Positions 17,486 through 25,333 of a DNA stretch of 39,977 nucleotides are shown piece after piece; the stretch's first letter is position 1, and each line of letters opens with the position of its first letter. The notes under the pieces are model-generated. The model did no database searches and was not told the origin of the DNA. It was given only the letters and a program-made list of their open reading frames with translations. Source of the DNA: an uncultured Prevotella sp. Its GTDB lineage: Bacteria > Bacteroidota > Bacteroidia > Bacteroidales > Bacteroidaceae. The stretch lies in assembly GCA_900768785.1 (NCBI GenBank), contig CAAGEG010000058.1, positions 1 through 39,977 on the forward strand, read 5' to 3'. The translations under genes were made by a program, and so were the position numbers.

Positions 17486-17998
17486 TTACCCTTCTGTTTC
17501 TTCAACAGGAAGCCTTTGGGTAATATATTCCAAGAATAATTTTAAAGCTTGACTTGTGGCATTTGCCAGATTTAAGTCTCTTCCGTTGTCTTCTTCTAAT
17601 TTTAATGTCACAACATCATCTTTGCTACCACAAGCGAGCCAAATTGTTCCAACGGGAACTAACGGAGAGTCGCTTGAAGGACCGGCAAAGCCTGTTGCAG
17701 ATATAGCATAATCTACATTAAGAGCGTCAATTGCACCTTTTACCATTGCTATAGCTACTTCTTCACATACGGCAGTCTTTTCTTCCATAATATCATGGTC
17801 AACATTAAGTAGCCTTTCTTTAATTTCATTTGTATATGACACAATACTGCCTTTAAAGTAGTTTGATGCTCCGGGAATGGCTATTATAGCCTCTGCTATT
17901 CGTCCTCCGGTACAACTTTCCGCTGTTCCGAGTGTTTTACCTTTTTCCCATATCAACTGACTTATTTCTCTGCTGAGTATCTTGTTTTCAAAATCCAT
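17486..17998 (-). CDS. CinA C-terminal-domain amidase (PncC-like)
   Basis: 170 aa. Only the CinA C-terminal domain, which in PncC-type proteins deamidates nicotinamide mononucleotide to nicotinate mononucleotide in NAD salvage. Family motifs: TAESCTGGRIAEAI, PGASNYFKGSIVSYTNEIK with the catalytic serine region, VDYAISATGFAGP and GTIWLACGS. The N-terminal molybdopterin-binding-like domain of full CinA is absent, which is common. It lies 15 bp after tsaD and ends the map-tsaD-cinA unit; rpmB has its own promoter next to it. Confidence 0.9.
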   Translation of the reverse strand: MDFENKILSREISQLIWEKGKTLGTAESCTGGRIAEAIIAIPGASNYFKGSIVSYTNEIKERLLNVDHDIMEEKTAVCEEVAIAMVKGAIDALNVDYAISATGFAGPSSDSPLVPVGTIWLACGSKDDVVTLKLEEDNGRDLNLANATSQALKLFLEYITQRLPVEETEG

Positions 17999-18013
17999 AA
18001 ATATTATTTGTTT

Positions 18014-19039
18014 TTATTGAAATGTTACTTTTGAAAATGCAGGTTTATCTACTGTACACAGATCATTATCTAAATACTTATAGTAACCTGTTATACCTAT
18101 CATTGCGGCATTGTCTGTTGTATAGCTGAATCTTGGTATATAAATTGTCCAACCATATCTTTCGGCACATTCATGGAAGGCATTTCTTAATCCATTATTG
18201 GCACTTACACCTCCAGCCACAGCTACATGTTTTATTTTTGTCTGCTTTACAGCTAATTTAAGCTTTTTCATTAGTATGTCAACGATGGTGAACTCAAGGC
18301 TTGCAGCGAGATCTTCTTTATGATTTTCAATAAAATCTGGTTCTTCAGCAACCCATTTACGCAAATTATATAAGAAAGATGTTTTAAGCCCACTGAAACT
18401 GTAATCCAATCCTTGTATATGTGGCTCGGCAAAACTGTATGCGTGAGGATTGCCATTACGAGCCAAACGGTCTATTATTGGGCCACCCGGATAACCAAGA
18501 CCCATTACTTTAGAGCACTTATCTATTGCTTCTCCTGCGGCATCGTCTATTGTTTGTCCTAACACCTGCATGTCATTATATGCATTAACCTTAACTATCT
18601 GTGAATTTCCGCCACTTACCAACAAGCAAAGAAATGGGAATGGAGGTGCCGAATTATCGTTATCAGACTCTTTAATAAAATGTGCCATTACATGTCCTTG
18701 TAAATGATTAACATCAACAAGTGGAATATTCAACGACATTGCTAATCCTTTGGCAAAGCTAACACCAACCAACAAAGAGCCCATTAGTCCCGGACCGCGT
18801 GTAAAAGCTATAGCCGATAATTGTTCTTTTACTATTCCCGCACGTTTAAGAGCTTGATCTACTACCGGCACAACGTTCTGTTGGTGTGCTCGAGAAGCAA
18901 GCTCCGGTACCACACCACCATATGCTCGATGTACATCTTGCGAAGCTGTTACATTACTTAATAAGACTCCGTTTCTTAAAACTGCAGCCGATGTATCATC
19001 ACAACTGCTTTCTATTCCCAATATATATATATCTTTCAT
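18014..19039 (-). CDS. tsaD: tRNA N6-adenosine threonylcarbamoyltransferase TsaD
   Basis: 341 aa, full length. Transfers the threonylcarbamoyl group to A37 of ANN-decoding tRNAs, together with TsaB and TsaE. ASKHA-fold motifs: LGIESSCDDTSAAV at the start, RGPGLMGSLLVG, the metal-binding NHLQGHVMAH, LVSGGNSQIV, and VAGGVSANNGLR. It begins 10 bp after the map stop. An alternative frame inside it is a shadow. Confidence 0.97.
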   Translation of the reverse strand: MKDIYILGIESSCDDTSAAVLRNGVLLSNVTASQDVHRAYGGVVPELASRAHQQNVVPVVDQALKRAGIVKEQLSAIAFTRGPGLMGSLLVGVSFAKGLAMSLNIPLVDVNHLQGHVMAHFIKESDNDNSAPPFPFLCLLVSGGNSQIVKVNAYNDMQVLGQTIDDAAGEAIDKCSKVMGLGYPGGPIIDRLARNGNPHAYSFAEPHIQGLDYSFSGLKTSFLYNLRKWVAEEPDFIENHKEDLAASLEFTIVDILMKKLKLAVKQTKIKHVAVAGGVSANNGLRNAFHECAERYGWTIYIPRFSYTTDNAAMIGITGYYKYLDNDLCTVDKPAFSKVTFQ

Positions 19040-19049
19040 TGGAAAAGGC

Positions 19050-19910
19050 TTAATATGTCAGTATTTCCACTCCGTGTTCGGTCATTAAGAATGTGTGTTC
19101 CCATTGAGCACTTGGCTTTTCATCTCCTGTAATAACTTCCCAACCGTATTTGTCTTCTGCATCAATAAATACCTTCCATGTGCCCATATTTATCATCGGC
19201 TCTATGGTAAACACCATGCCGGGCACTAACAACATTCCAGTTCCTTTATGTCCATAATGAAGCACTTCTGGTTCTTCATGAAACTTAATTCCCACTCCAT
19301 GACCACATAAATCTCTAACTACTCCATAATGATATTTATCTGCATGTTTCTGTATGGCATGACCGATATCTCCAACAAATGAATATGGTTTTGCTGTTTC
19401 TGCTCCTATTTCAAGACATTCTTTGGCTACACGTACCAGTTGTTCTTTCTCCGGAGTTGTTTTTCCAATAATAAACATTCTTGAAGCATCGGCATAATAA
19501 CCATCAAGAATTGTTGTAAAATCAACGTTAACGATATCTCCTTCTTTCAAAATGTCTTCTTGTTTTGGAATACCATGACAAACAACCTCATTGATACTTG
19601 TACAAACACTCTTCGGATAACCTTCATAGTTGAGACAAGCAGGCACCCCGCCATTCTCAACACAAACATCATGACATATTTGGTCTATCTCCAATGTTGT
19701 CATGCCCTCATGAATGTGCTTGGCAACCTCATCAAGGACTTTTGTATTTAGCAGTCCGCTTTTGCGTATTCCCTCTATTTGTTCGGGTGTTTTTATCAAA
19801 TCACGAGTAGGTACAAGTCTGCCCCTACTCTCCCAATACATAACTTTTTTATCCAACTCTGTTATAGGTTGGCCAGGCAAACAATGCCATCTTTTCTTTT
19901 TATTGAACAT
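19050..19910 (-). CDS. map: Methionine aminopeptidase, type I
   Basis: 286 aa from the ATG at 19910 (MFNKKKRWHCLPGQPITELD); the ATG at 19943 would add 11 hydrophobic residues not seen in the family. Removes the initiator methionine in the cytoplasm. The metal ligands are visible: the two aspartates in NVDFTTILDGYYADASRMF, the histidine in CGHGVGIKFHEEPE, and the glutamates in VFTIEPMIN and QWEHTFL. An N-terminal extension of about 45 residues (RWHCLPG...YWESRGRLVPTRDLI) precedes the catalytic domain, typical of Bacteroidetes Map proteins. Confidence 0.96.
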   Translation of the reverse strand: MFNKKKRWHCLPGQPITELDKKVMYWESRGRLVPTRDLIKTPEQIEGIRKSGLLNTKVLDEVAKHIHEGMTTLEIDQICHDVCVENGGVPACLNYEGYPKSVCTSINEVVCHGIPKQEDILKEGDIVNVDFTTILDGYYADASRMFIIGKTTPEKEQLVRVAKECLEIGAETAKPYSFVGDIGHAIQKHADKYHYGVVRDLCGHGVGIKFHEEPEVLHYGHKGTGMLLVPGMVFTIEPMINMGTWKVFIDAEDKYGWEVITGDEKPSAQWEHTFLMTEHGVEILTY

Positions 19911-19932
19911 TATATTTAATATAAACCAACTG

Positions 19933-19940
19933 CAAAAATA
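19933..19940 (-). promoter_or_regulatory. Possible -7 box for map-tsaD-cinA
   Basis: TATTTTTG followed by CAG on the minus strand, 22 bp upstream of the chosen map start, fits TAnnTTTG. No TTTG is present at 19-20 nt upstream, so the call rests on one box only. If real, the longer map frame (start 19943) would lie upstream of the transcript, supporting the shorter start. Confidence 0.45.
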
Positions 19941-20066
19941 CAAACTTTATTGGAATTGTGACTGTTTTGCTGCGTTATTTTTATATTAACGTAAAATTGA
20001 CATGCAAATTTTTTACGAACAAATCTTCATCAAGCGCAACAACTGCTCAAAACTATACCATTTATG

Positions 20067-20154
20067 TCTTGGAAACACTATAGTTAGCCTGTATAAACAC
20101 TATAGTTAGCCTGTATAAACACTATAGTTAGCATGTGAAAACAATATAGTAAGA
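20067..20154. repeat. 22-bp tandem array C, four copies
   Basis: Four units ending at 20088, 20110, 20132 and about 20154, exactly 22 bp apart. Consensus: CTGTATAAACACTATAGTTA plus GC; the last copy is degenerate. The core ATAAACACTATAGTT resembles the first copy of array A (ATAAACATATAGTTTAGC). It lies in the gap between map and the five-gene secreted operon. The rest of 19944-20380 is AT-rich with no visible gene. Confidence 0.88.
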
Positions 20155-20272
20155 ACAGAAGTGAAGTAAAGTTTTTGATACACCGAGCATAATACAATAA
20201 AAAGTTATAAGTAATCATACGAAGCCTAACGCAATTATATTAGCGTGATATTTAATAATCATTTACAATAAT

Positions 20273-20305
20273 ATTGCAGCCAAATCACGGGGAATTGGCT
20301 GCAAT
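20273..20305 (-). terminator. Terminator of the CsgG-like operon
   Basis: Perfect 11-bp inverted repeat ATTGCAGCCAA / TTGGCTGCAAT with an 11-nt loop, about 75 bp after the stop of the last operon gene at 20381. The downstream sequence on the minus strand is ATTATTG, so the T tract is weak. The strong stem and the position support termination. Confidence 0.68.
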
Positions 20306-20380
20306 AATTATAAATGAATATACATTATATTATTTATCTTGTAATATAAATGAAAAAAGCGGTCGGTATATATTATTTCT

Positions 20381-21292
20381 TTACCAAAAGAAAACATATT
20401 TAGTTTGTCTTTTACAATATGCAACAGCAACGTCACGAGCCGCATTAATTGAGGCTGTGGCAATACGTTCTTTTGCCTGACGACTCTCGCGTTCAAGTGC
20501 TATTTCGTTGTTATAAACATTATCAGCATCTCGCTTTATTGCTTGCTGTAACTTACGAGCATCTATCGCACAATCAGATGTTGCATCTATCAAAGACAAC
20601 AATTCTGAAGCTGTAGTCATATCACGTTGTGCGTATGCTGAACGAGCAGACATGAGCAGTTGTTGACAATATCTCGTTTGTGACTTGTGAAATATATCGC
20701 GTATCGCAGATGCTACTTGAAAATATTCCGGCAATGACTCAGGATAAGAAGCAAGCAAGGTTAGAGCTTCATCGTATTGTTGTTGATGCGCCAAAGTATT
20801 AGCTTTGCTAATAATACTCTTAGTATTAGATTTATAATATGATATTATCTTTTGCTTGGTAACATCAATTGATAAAGCAAAGTCAGCTTCTTTTATATTT
20901 TTAATAGCGGCTCGTTGTGCCTCTGTTTTTGAGTATCCGTTACCCTTACAGTTTATGTTCACAGTATTAAATACAGTACCCGTAATTATATTATTTATAA
21001 TTACTGATAGTTGAAGTTCAACAGTATGAATATTACGCATACCTCCCTCAATCAGAGATTCGTTAACAATACTTGTTTCTGGAACCATTACAATAGCGCT
21101 ACATTCGGTGGCTGCGACACCATTTTGGGTAGCTAATGAAAGCAGTTTGTTTTTTAACAAAGTCTTTGTATTATTGTCTAAAGGGCATTGTTGTGACATT
21201 GCTACAGATATATGGATCTGTTCTGCCTCGTTTTCTGCATTTATTGTTACCGCTACAAACAAAAGCAGCAATATTGATATAGCTTTATTCAT
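20381..21292 (-). CDS. Secreted protein of unknown function, last gene of CsgG-like operon
   Basis: 303 aa with signal peptide (MNKAISILLLLFVAVTINA). The first half is a mixed alpha/beta domain, with 'NGYSKTEAQRAAIKNIKEA' at about residue 120, the same sort of 'G.G.SK.EA...A..NI' helix found in LPP20-like and CsgG-associated proteins. From about residue 150 it is all-helical with a TPR-like look (ANTLAHQQQYDEALTLLASY, SAYAQRDMTTASELLSLID), then a charged helix (NEIALERESRQAKERIATAS). I do not recognise the family with certainty. It starts 11 bp after the preceding gene's stop and shares its transcript. Confidence 0.75.
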   Translation of the reverse strand: MNKAISILLLLFVAVTINAENEAEQIHISVAMSQQCPLDNNTKTLLKNKLLSLATQNGVAATECSAIVMVPETSIVNESLIEGGMRNIHTVELQLSVIINNIITGTVFNTVNINCKGNGYSKTEAQRAAIKNIKEADFALSIDVTKQKIISYYKSNTKSIISKANTLAHQQQYDEALTLLASYPESLPEYFQVASAIRDIFHKSQTRYCQQLLMSARSAYAQRDMTTASELLSLIDATSDCAIDARKLQQAIKRDADNVYNNEIALERESRQAKERIATASINAARDVAVAYCKRQTKYVFFW

Positions 21293-21303
21293 GGTCTTTA
21301 ATA

Positions 21304-22170
21304 TTATTTGAATGTAACAATGAGTGTATTGTTGGAGATATTACGAGTGATTTGCAAGTTGAGAGAACGTAAATATTTCAATAGTTTCAATCCGAACTTG
21401 TTTATGTTGTAGTTATTCCCGTTTTCGTCTTTCAAAGGTATCCGCACTTCGTCAAATATCATTTCCTTATCTGTAGTACCTTGTATATGATAGTTATTTT
21501 TGTAAGCATTTTCACTCATCCATAGTTCCAACTGATCAGAAAGAGCAAGTCCTTCATTGCCAATCTCTGAAGACATAGCAAGTGTGGAGGATGTTTCAAA
21601 CTTGAAATCAACAGTTATAGCACGACCATTTTCAACAATATCGGTAAACTTTGTTTGAAGAATATTTAAAAAATTATCTGCTACTTGTTCAATAGCTTTC
21701 TGTGCTAACCTGCCAAAATCATTTGTATAGAACTTTCCGCTGAATCCGGTTTGGTTGGCAAGTGATGCTCCTGTGGATATATCATTACCTTTAAGTATTG
21801 TCTTTACACTATTCCCACTTGAGGATTCTTCTATAATTATCTCAGCTTCTATCCAAATATCAGCACCCGACTGTTGTATTATCATACTGCGAAGATCATT
21901 TTGAGTATCTCCTCCGAGAGCATTATTACGATTTACAGTTTTTAATTTAGCTTCAAAATCAACAGTTGTAAAGCCTCTATTATCAAAAGCTTCTCGTATC
22001 TTTGATAATACTAAACGAATGTTGGCATCAATCTCAATTATCTGCCTAATGTCTTCTCCATCTTTTACGTATGGCACTACCATAATTTTTGGTTGTACGG
22101 TGGTAGTTGTTTGTGCTTTTATCTGAATAAATACTACCATACAAAGTATCAAAAACAAATATTTCTTCAT
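21304..22170 (-). CDS. Secreted protein, possibly DUF6175 family
   Basis: 288 aa with signal peptide (MKKYLFLILCMVVFIQIKAQ). The start of the mature protein, 'QPKIMVVPYVKDGEDIRQII' followed by 'REAFDNRGFTTVDFEAKL', looks like the anticodon-binding-like alpha/beta fold also found in CsgG, TolB and LpoB-type envelope proteins. A second segment, 'SGADIWIEAEIIIEESSSGN', resembles the strand in which such proteins report an activity or value. My impression is the DUF6175 family, but I cannot confirm this. It lies between two other secreted proteins, 38 bp downstream of one and 11 bp upstream of the next. Confidence 0.72.
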   Translation of the reverse strand: MKKYLFLILCMVVFIQIKAQTTTTVQPKIMVVPYVKDGEDIRQIIEIDANIRLVLSKIREAFDNRGFTTVDFEAKLKTVNRNNALGGDTQNDLRSMIIQQSGADIWIEAEIIIEESSSGNSVKTILKGNDISTGASLANQTGFSGKFYTNDFGRLAQKAIEQVADNFLNILQTKFTDIVENGRAITVDFKFETSSTLAMSSEIGNEGLALSDQLELWMSENAYKNNYHIQGTTDKEMIFDEVRIPLKDENGNNYNINKFGLKLLKYLRSLNLQITRNISNNTLIVTFK

Positions 22171-22208
22171 TATGAATATTATATTAAGATTATCTAAACA
22201 ATTATCTT

Positions 22209-22652
22209 TTATAGTCCAAATTTTCGTATGACTCCTTTGTTCTCAAGCCAAGAGCGAAGAGCTTTTGCACGTATTCGGATATCAAGGGTTATGCATTTAC
22301 GTTTCTCTGCATCCTTTCCATATGATGTTACAGTTACAGAAGACTCTATAAAATTGCGATATGCTGATTCATAAAGTTCGTTGAATATATCTTTATGCTT
22401 AGTTTCAACAATGCTGATGTCAGAAGTTACAAGTGGCATTTGAAAAACAGTACCGGGAGCTCCAATAAAAACAAGTGTCTTAATAGCATTAATCTCTGCA
22501 TCTGCAACAGCTATTTTGATATTTTTCCCATAACCTGTAGCACGGAAAGTCACAGTATTGGCAGTTCCGCATTGTACGATACAATGATATTGTGCATGTA
22601 CCATAATGGGCATAGACATTAATAACAGTATAGAAAAGCAAATATTTTTCAT
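22209..22652 (-). CDS. Small secreted protein, LPP20-like pattern
   Basis: 147 aa with signal peptide (MKNICFSILLLMSMPIMVHAQ). The mature part has 'FRATGYGKNIKIAVADAEINAIKTLVFIG', the 'G.G.....A...A..NA' pattern found in LPP20-like lipoproteins and in the last gene of this operon. It ends in 'TLDIRIRAKALRSWLENKGV'. There is no lipobox cysteine, so it is not predicted to be a lipoprotein. It starts 7 bp after the CsgG-like gene stops. Function unknown; a partner of the CsgG-like protein is inferred from position. Confidence 0.75.
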   Translation of the reverse strand: MKNICFSILLLMSMPIMVHAQYHCIVQCGTANTVTFRATGYGKNIKIAVADAEINAIKTLVFIGAPGTVFQMPLVTSDISIVETKHKDIFNELYESAYRNFIESSVTVTSYGKDAEKRKCITLDIRIRAKALRSWLENKGVIRKFGL

Positions 22653-22659
22653 AATATTT

Positions 22660-23496
22660 TCATGGATTAATTATTAACGAACAACGTATTTGGGCTCCAG
22701 AATTAAACTTGTCAAAAATCTCTTTACCGTCTTTTTTATCAACCTTACATTCAGAAAAAGCATCACCACGCAACTGTTTTACAGTTATTACACCTATCTC
22801 TGTAGGAAAGAGTTCTCCATCAAGTATTTCTACAGATTCAATTGTAAACTTGTCGTTTACCTTAATTCCATGTTTGTCACCGGCTTTTATCAAAACTGTT
22901 TCTGCAATACCATTGTCTGTTTTAAGTATTTTCAACATTTTGGCAGTAAGAGGAAAATTCAATCGAAAATATTCCGCCATCTGAGGTTGCAAGGACATCA
23001 TAGCCATAGTTACAGCACTCTCTGGCGACAAACATTCCTTTCCTGCCTTTCCCTCAAAGCTTGTAGCCTCACTACTTGTGCCTTTTGCAACATCTACGAC
23101 TTTCATTTGAAATGCTACACTCGCTTTATAACCTCTTATACTACCATCGTTATTTCTTATGCGATATACAGGTATCTTGACTATCTCGCCGGTTATCATT
23201 TTTTCAGCGGCTACTGAAGCTCCCTGTTCTACAAGATTCTTACTATCAATAAATGCTTCGTTTTTCTGAAGTTCCAATTCTGCTTCAATCTTATCACGGC
23301 TTGTACGATCAACTACACGGAAACGTTTGCTATTAGTAAGCATTTCCACTACCTTTTCTGTTACAAGAGCCGTATATGGGCTTTTCTCTGCACATGTAAA
23401 CTGAGCTACTCCAACAACCGTTCTATCATCCTCGGATTGAGCAAACAAGTACACAGAACATAATAAAAGGACCAATGTAATAAGCTCACGTTTCAT
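22660..23496 (-). CDS. CsgG/HfaB-like secreted protein
   Basis: 278 aa from the ATG at 23496 (MKRELITLVLLLCSVYLFAQ, signal peptide); a start 4 codons earlier is possible. The mature N-terminus 'RTVVGVAQFTCAEKSPYTALVTEKVVEML' and then 'SKRFRVVDRTSRDKIEAELELQ' match the CsgG/HfaB domain, as does 'VEQGASVAAEKMITGEIVKIPV'. In E. coli CsgG forms the nonameric curli export channel and is a lipoprotein; this protein has no lipobox, and no curli subunit with curlin repeats is nearby, so a curli pore is unlikely. Residues about 185-278 form a second beta-rich domain ('KHGIKVNDKFTIESVEILDGEL'), possibly a carbohydrate- or protein-binding module. Central gene of the operon. Confidence 0.82.
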   Translation of the reverse strand: MKRELITLVLLLCSVYLFAQSEDDRTVVGVAQFTCAEKSPYTALVTEKVVEMLTNSKRFRVVDRTSRDKIEAELELQKNEAFIDSKNLVEQGASVAAEKMITGEIVKIPVYRIRNNDGSIRGYKASVAFQMKVVDVAKGTSSEATSFEGKAGKECLSPESAVTMAMMSLQPQMAEYFRLNFPLTAKMLKILKTDNGIAETVLIKAGDKHGIKVNDKFTIESVEILDGELFPTEIGVITVKQLRGDAFSECKVDKKDGKEIFDKFNSGAQIRCSLIINP

Positions 23497-23588
23497 AACT
23501 ATTATCATTTGTAATAATTAAAGATATGGGATATAGGACATGGAGAAGCAATATTCAACAATACTCCTATAATCCCATTAGATCTTTA

Positions 23589-24164
23589 TTATAGGTTTTT
23601 GCCAGATTTCAAGATACTAATAATCTCGTTAACAGCCTTTGCCTGTGCTGCCGTTTCTTCTAACAATATTGGTGTGGCAATATTTCCGAATTCTATTACA
23701 GCTGTAGCTGCCTTTGCTGTCTTTGCCGCTTTGGCCGCTTTCATTGGATTCTTTGTAGCAGTGGCTTCATTTGCAAGTCTTTTAGCTTCTTCACCGGCAT
23801 CTTTTGCCTTATCAGTTGCTGCTTTCACACTTGCTGCTTCTCCAGCTATAGTAGCACCAAGTGCAACCCACTCATCAAGAGTTGGCTTTTTGATTGTTAC
23901 ATCTGTAACACCATCTTCAGTAACACCAATCTGACGTTTGTACATTCCTTCCAAATTAACACTGGTAGCAATAGCACAAACAGCGGCATTCTTCATTTCA
24001 TTACCATAACCATCAATACCTGCATTGCCACAAGCTTTGTAATCATCACAAAGAGCCTGAAGTTTTGCTGCACGATCATGACTTTTCTGAATTTGTTCCT
24101 TGATTTGTGCATTTGCGACACACACCATAAACAGTGCAACTGCCAATAAAAATAATTTCTTCAT
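23589..24164 (-). CDS. Alanine-rich secreted helical protein, first gene of operon
   Basis: 191 aa with signal peptide (MKKLFLLAVALFMVCVANAQ). The mature protein is predicted helical and becomes strongly alanine/lysine-rich between residues about 105 and 165 (KAATDKAKDAGEEAKRLANE, MKAAKAAKTAKAATAVIEFG), probably a coiled coil. Two cysteines (LCDDYKACGNAG) could form a disulfide. It has no family I recognise. It is separated from the CsgG-like gene by 92 bp, on the same strand. A weak promoter (24209-24239) and the candidate RNA with its terminator lie just upstream. Confidence 0.72.
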   Translation of the reverse strand: MKKLFLLAVALFMVCVANAQIKEQIQKSHDRAAKLQALCDDYKACGNAGIDGYGNEMKNAAVCAIATSVNLEGMYKRQIGVTEDGVTDVTIKKPTLDEWVALGATIAGEAASVKAATDKAKDAGEEAKRLANEATATKNPMKAAKAAKTAKAATAVIEFGNIATPILLEETAAQAKAVNEIISILKSGKNL

Positions 24165-24208
24165 AATAATAATGAAAATTTATGCTTATAGACCGTCCCC
24201 TGATTCAG

Positions 24209-24239
24209 CAATTATAAATATGTGAATTATGTTATTAAA
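24209..24239 (-). promoter_or_regulatory. Possible weak promoter of the CsgG-like operon
   Basis: TTTA (24236-24239), 19 nt, then TATAATTG (24209-24216): each box differs from consensus by one base, with correct spacing. It would start transcription about 37 nt before the first gene, downstream of the terminator at 24237-24330. If it is not used, the operon would depend on readthrough of that terminator. Confidence 0.35.
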
Positions 24240-24330
24240 AAAGACGTGGGTTAGTCTGTACTTTTGTTAATCCCTCCTTCAGGGCTCTGGTAAACCGCAT
24301 TCTGAGATTAACAACCAGTTGGCCCACGTC
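24237..24330 (-). terminator. Long hairpin with T tract, end of the candidate RNA
   Basis: Outer stem of 8 perfect pairs (GACGTGGG at 24323-24330 on the minus strand with CCCACGTC at 24243-24250), an internal loop, then a 9-bp inner stem (TTGTTAATC / GATTAACAA), and a small apical CCCT/AGGG hairpin. Six T residues follow on the minus strand (A tract at 24237-24242). This is the best intrinsic terminator shape in the window, although the size of the folded part (about 90 nt) is larger than a simple terminator. Confidence 0.82.
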
Positions 24331-24607
24331 GGGAGAGTTTATGTTTTGATACACCTAATACTCACGTACTATATATATACGTTTTCTTAGGGGTAATCAT
24401 TCTATAAATCACCCACGTGAACGCCTCGTTGCGTTATCTTCAAGAATGCTTTTAATTTTACCAGAATTAGAAGGATGAAGATCAACGTTCGTAACGTCCT
24501 TTTTCTTTATTGTACCGATAAAGTCACAAATCTTACGAAGTTATGACCTACCAACACAAAATCCATATGTAAGAATCCCACTTTGCACGCTTGCTCTAAT
24601 AGGTTTC
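24237..24607 (-). ncRNA. Candidate structured non-coding RNA or attenuated leader, about 370 nt
   Basis: A transcription unit bounded by a promoter at 24614-24645 and the terminator at 24237-24330, with no credible gene inside. Several local hairpins are visible: ACGTT/AACGT around 24485, AACGC/GCGTT around 24430, GGGTGAT/ATTACCC near 24400, ACGTA/TACGT near 24375, and the large terminal one. It lies between the HAD gene and the CsgG-like operon, all on the minus strand. It does not carry the tmRNA ends, the SRP RNA loop or RNase P motifs. A 6S-like or leader RNA is possible, but I could not match it to a family. A 43-codon open frame at 24409-24540 has no start codon. Confidence 0.5.
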
Positions 24608-24613
24608 ATTGCC

Positions 24614-24645
24614 AAAAATAAAAACTATTTTAATAATAAACAAAT
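24614..24645 (-). promoter_or_regulatory. Promoter of the candidate RNA
   Basis: TTTG at 24642-24645, 20 nt, then TATTTTTG at 24614-24621 on the minus strand. Both boxes match the Bacteroidetes consensus, with the same spacing as the rpmB and ftsY promoters. It lies in an AT-rich gap about 60 bp after the HAD gene's stop, with no open gene directly downstream. Confidence 0.65.
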
Positions 24646-24702
24646 TTTTTATTGCAAAAATGTATTTACATTTATACTTTAATAGAAACTAAATAAAAAT
24701 TA

Positions 24703-25332
24703 TTAATTATTATTTTTCAATAGTTCTATCAGTTCTTTTGTCCAATCTTCTCCATTTATCGGACATAAAGTCTTAAATCCTAATAAACGGGCTGCATTGA
24801 TATTTCTCTCACCATCATCAATAAAAAGACTCTCACCGGGTTGTATCTTTTCGTTATCTATGATATATTGGAAAATTTTTTTATTAGGTTTCATTACACC
24901 TAACTTATAACTTAAATATAAAGAGTCAAAATAGCTTTCCAAAGAATTTCCGTTTCCGTCAAATTCTCCACTCAATCCCCAAGACATCATAAAAGGATTC
25001 GTATTTGACAAAAGAATAAGCTTATAACCTTGTGCTTTCAGTTTTCTTAGAATATCAAGATTACGCAGAGGCACATCTTGACGATATCCAAGCCAAGCAA
25101 ACTTACATTCTTCATATGTGACTTCTTTTCCTATAAGTTCGCTTAGTTTTGCACGAAACTGTTCTGCTGATATTTTTCCTTCTTCAATGTCACCGAAAAT
25201 ATCAGTCTGAGTATATGGATTGAGATAATCCTCTACATTCTTTAAACCTATAGACTTAAAACGTTTAATGGCTTCTTCTTGACATATTGTCATTATAACC
25301 CCGCCTAAATCAAATACAATATTTCTTATCAT
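24703..25332 (-). CDS. HAD-IA family hydrolase
   Basis: 209 aa. Haloacid dehalogenase-like phosphatase. Motif I FDLGGVIM has the nucleophile Asp8 but Gly instead of the second Asp, as in many HAD-IA members. Motif II is LILLSNTNPF, motif III the lysine in KLGVMKPNKKIFQY, and motif IV FIDDGERNINAA. The helical cap (about residues 15-85) is the C1 type. The substrate cannot be told from sequence; family members dephosphorylate sugar phosphates or nucleotides. It starts 1 bp after the smpB stop, so it is the last gene of the DUF4375-smpB-HAD unit. Confidence 0.9.
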   Translation of the reverse strand: MIRNIVFDLGGVIMTICQEEAIKRFKSIGLKNVEDYLNPYTQTDIFGDIEEGKISAEQFRAKLSELIGKEVTYEECKFAWLGYRQDVPLRNLDILRKLKAQGYKLILLSNTNPFMMSWGLSGEFDGNGNSLESYFDSLYLSYKLGVMKPNKKIFQYIIDNEKIQPGESLFIDDGERNINAARLLGFKTLCPINGEDWTKELIELLKNNN

Positions 25333-25333
25333 A

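Noticed and set aside
22660..23496. Full curli secretion system
   Set aside because: Only a CsgG-like protein is present; no curlin repeats, CsgE, CsgF or lipobox were seen.
24409..24540. A 43-codon minus-strand frame ending RRSRG that looks protein-like
   Set aside because: No start codon, stop immediately upstream, no recognisable family; treated as part of the candidate RNA.
24237..24607. Candidate RNA as tmRNA, because smpB is nearby
   Set aside because: It lacks the tRNA-like ends (GGGGCTGA start, TTCGA-type T loop, CCA end) and has no plausible tag frame.
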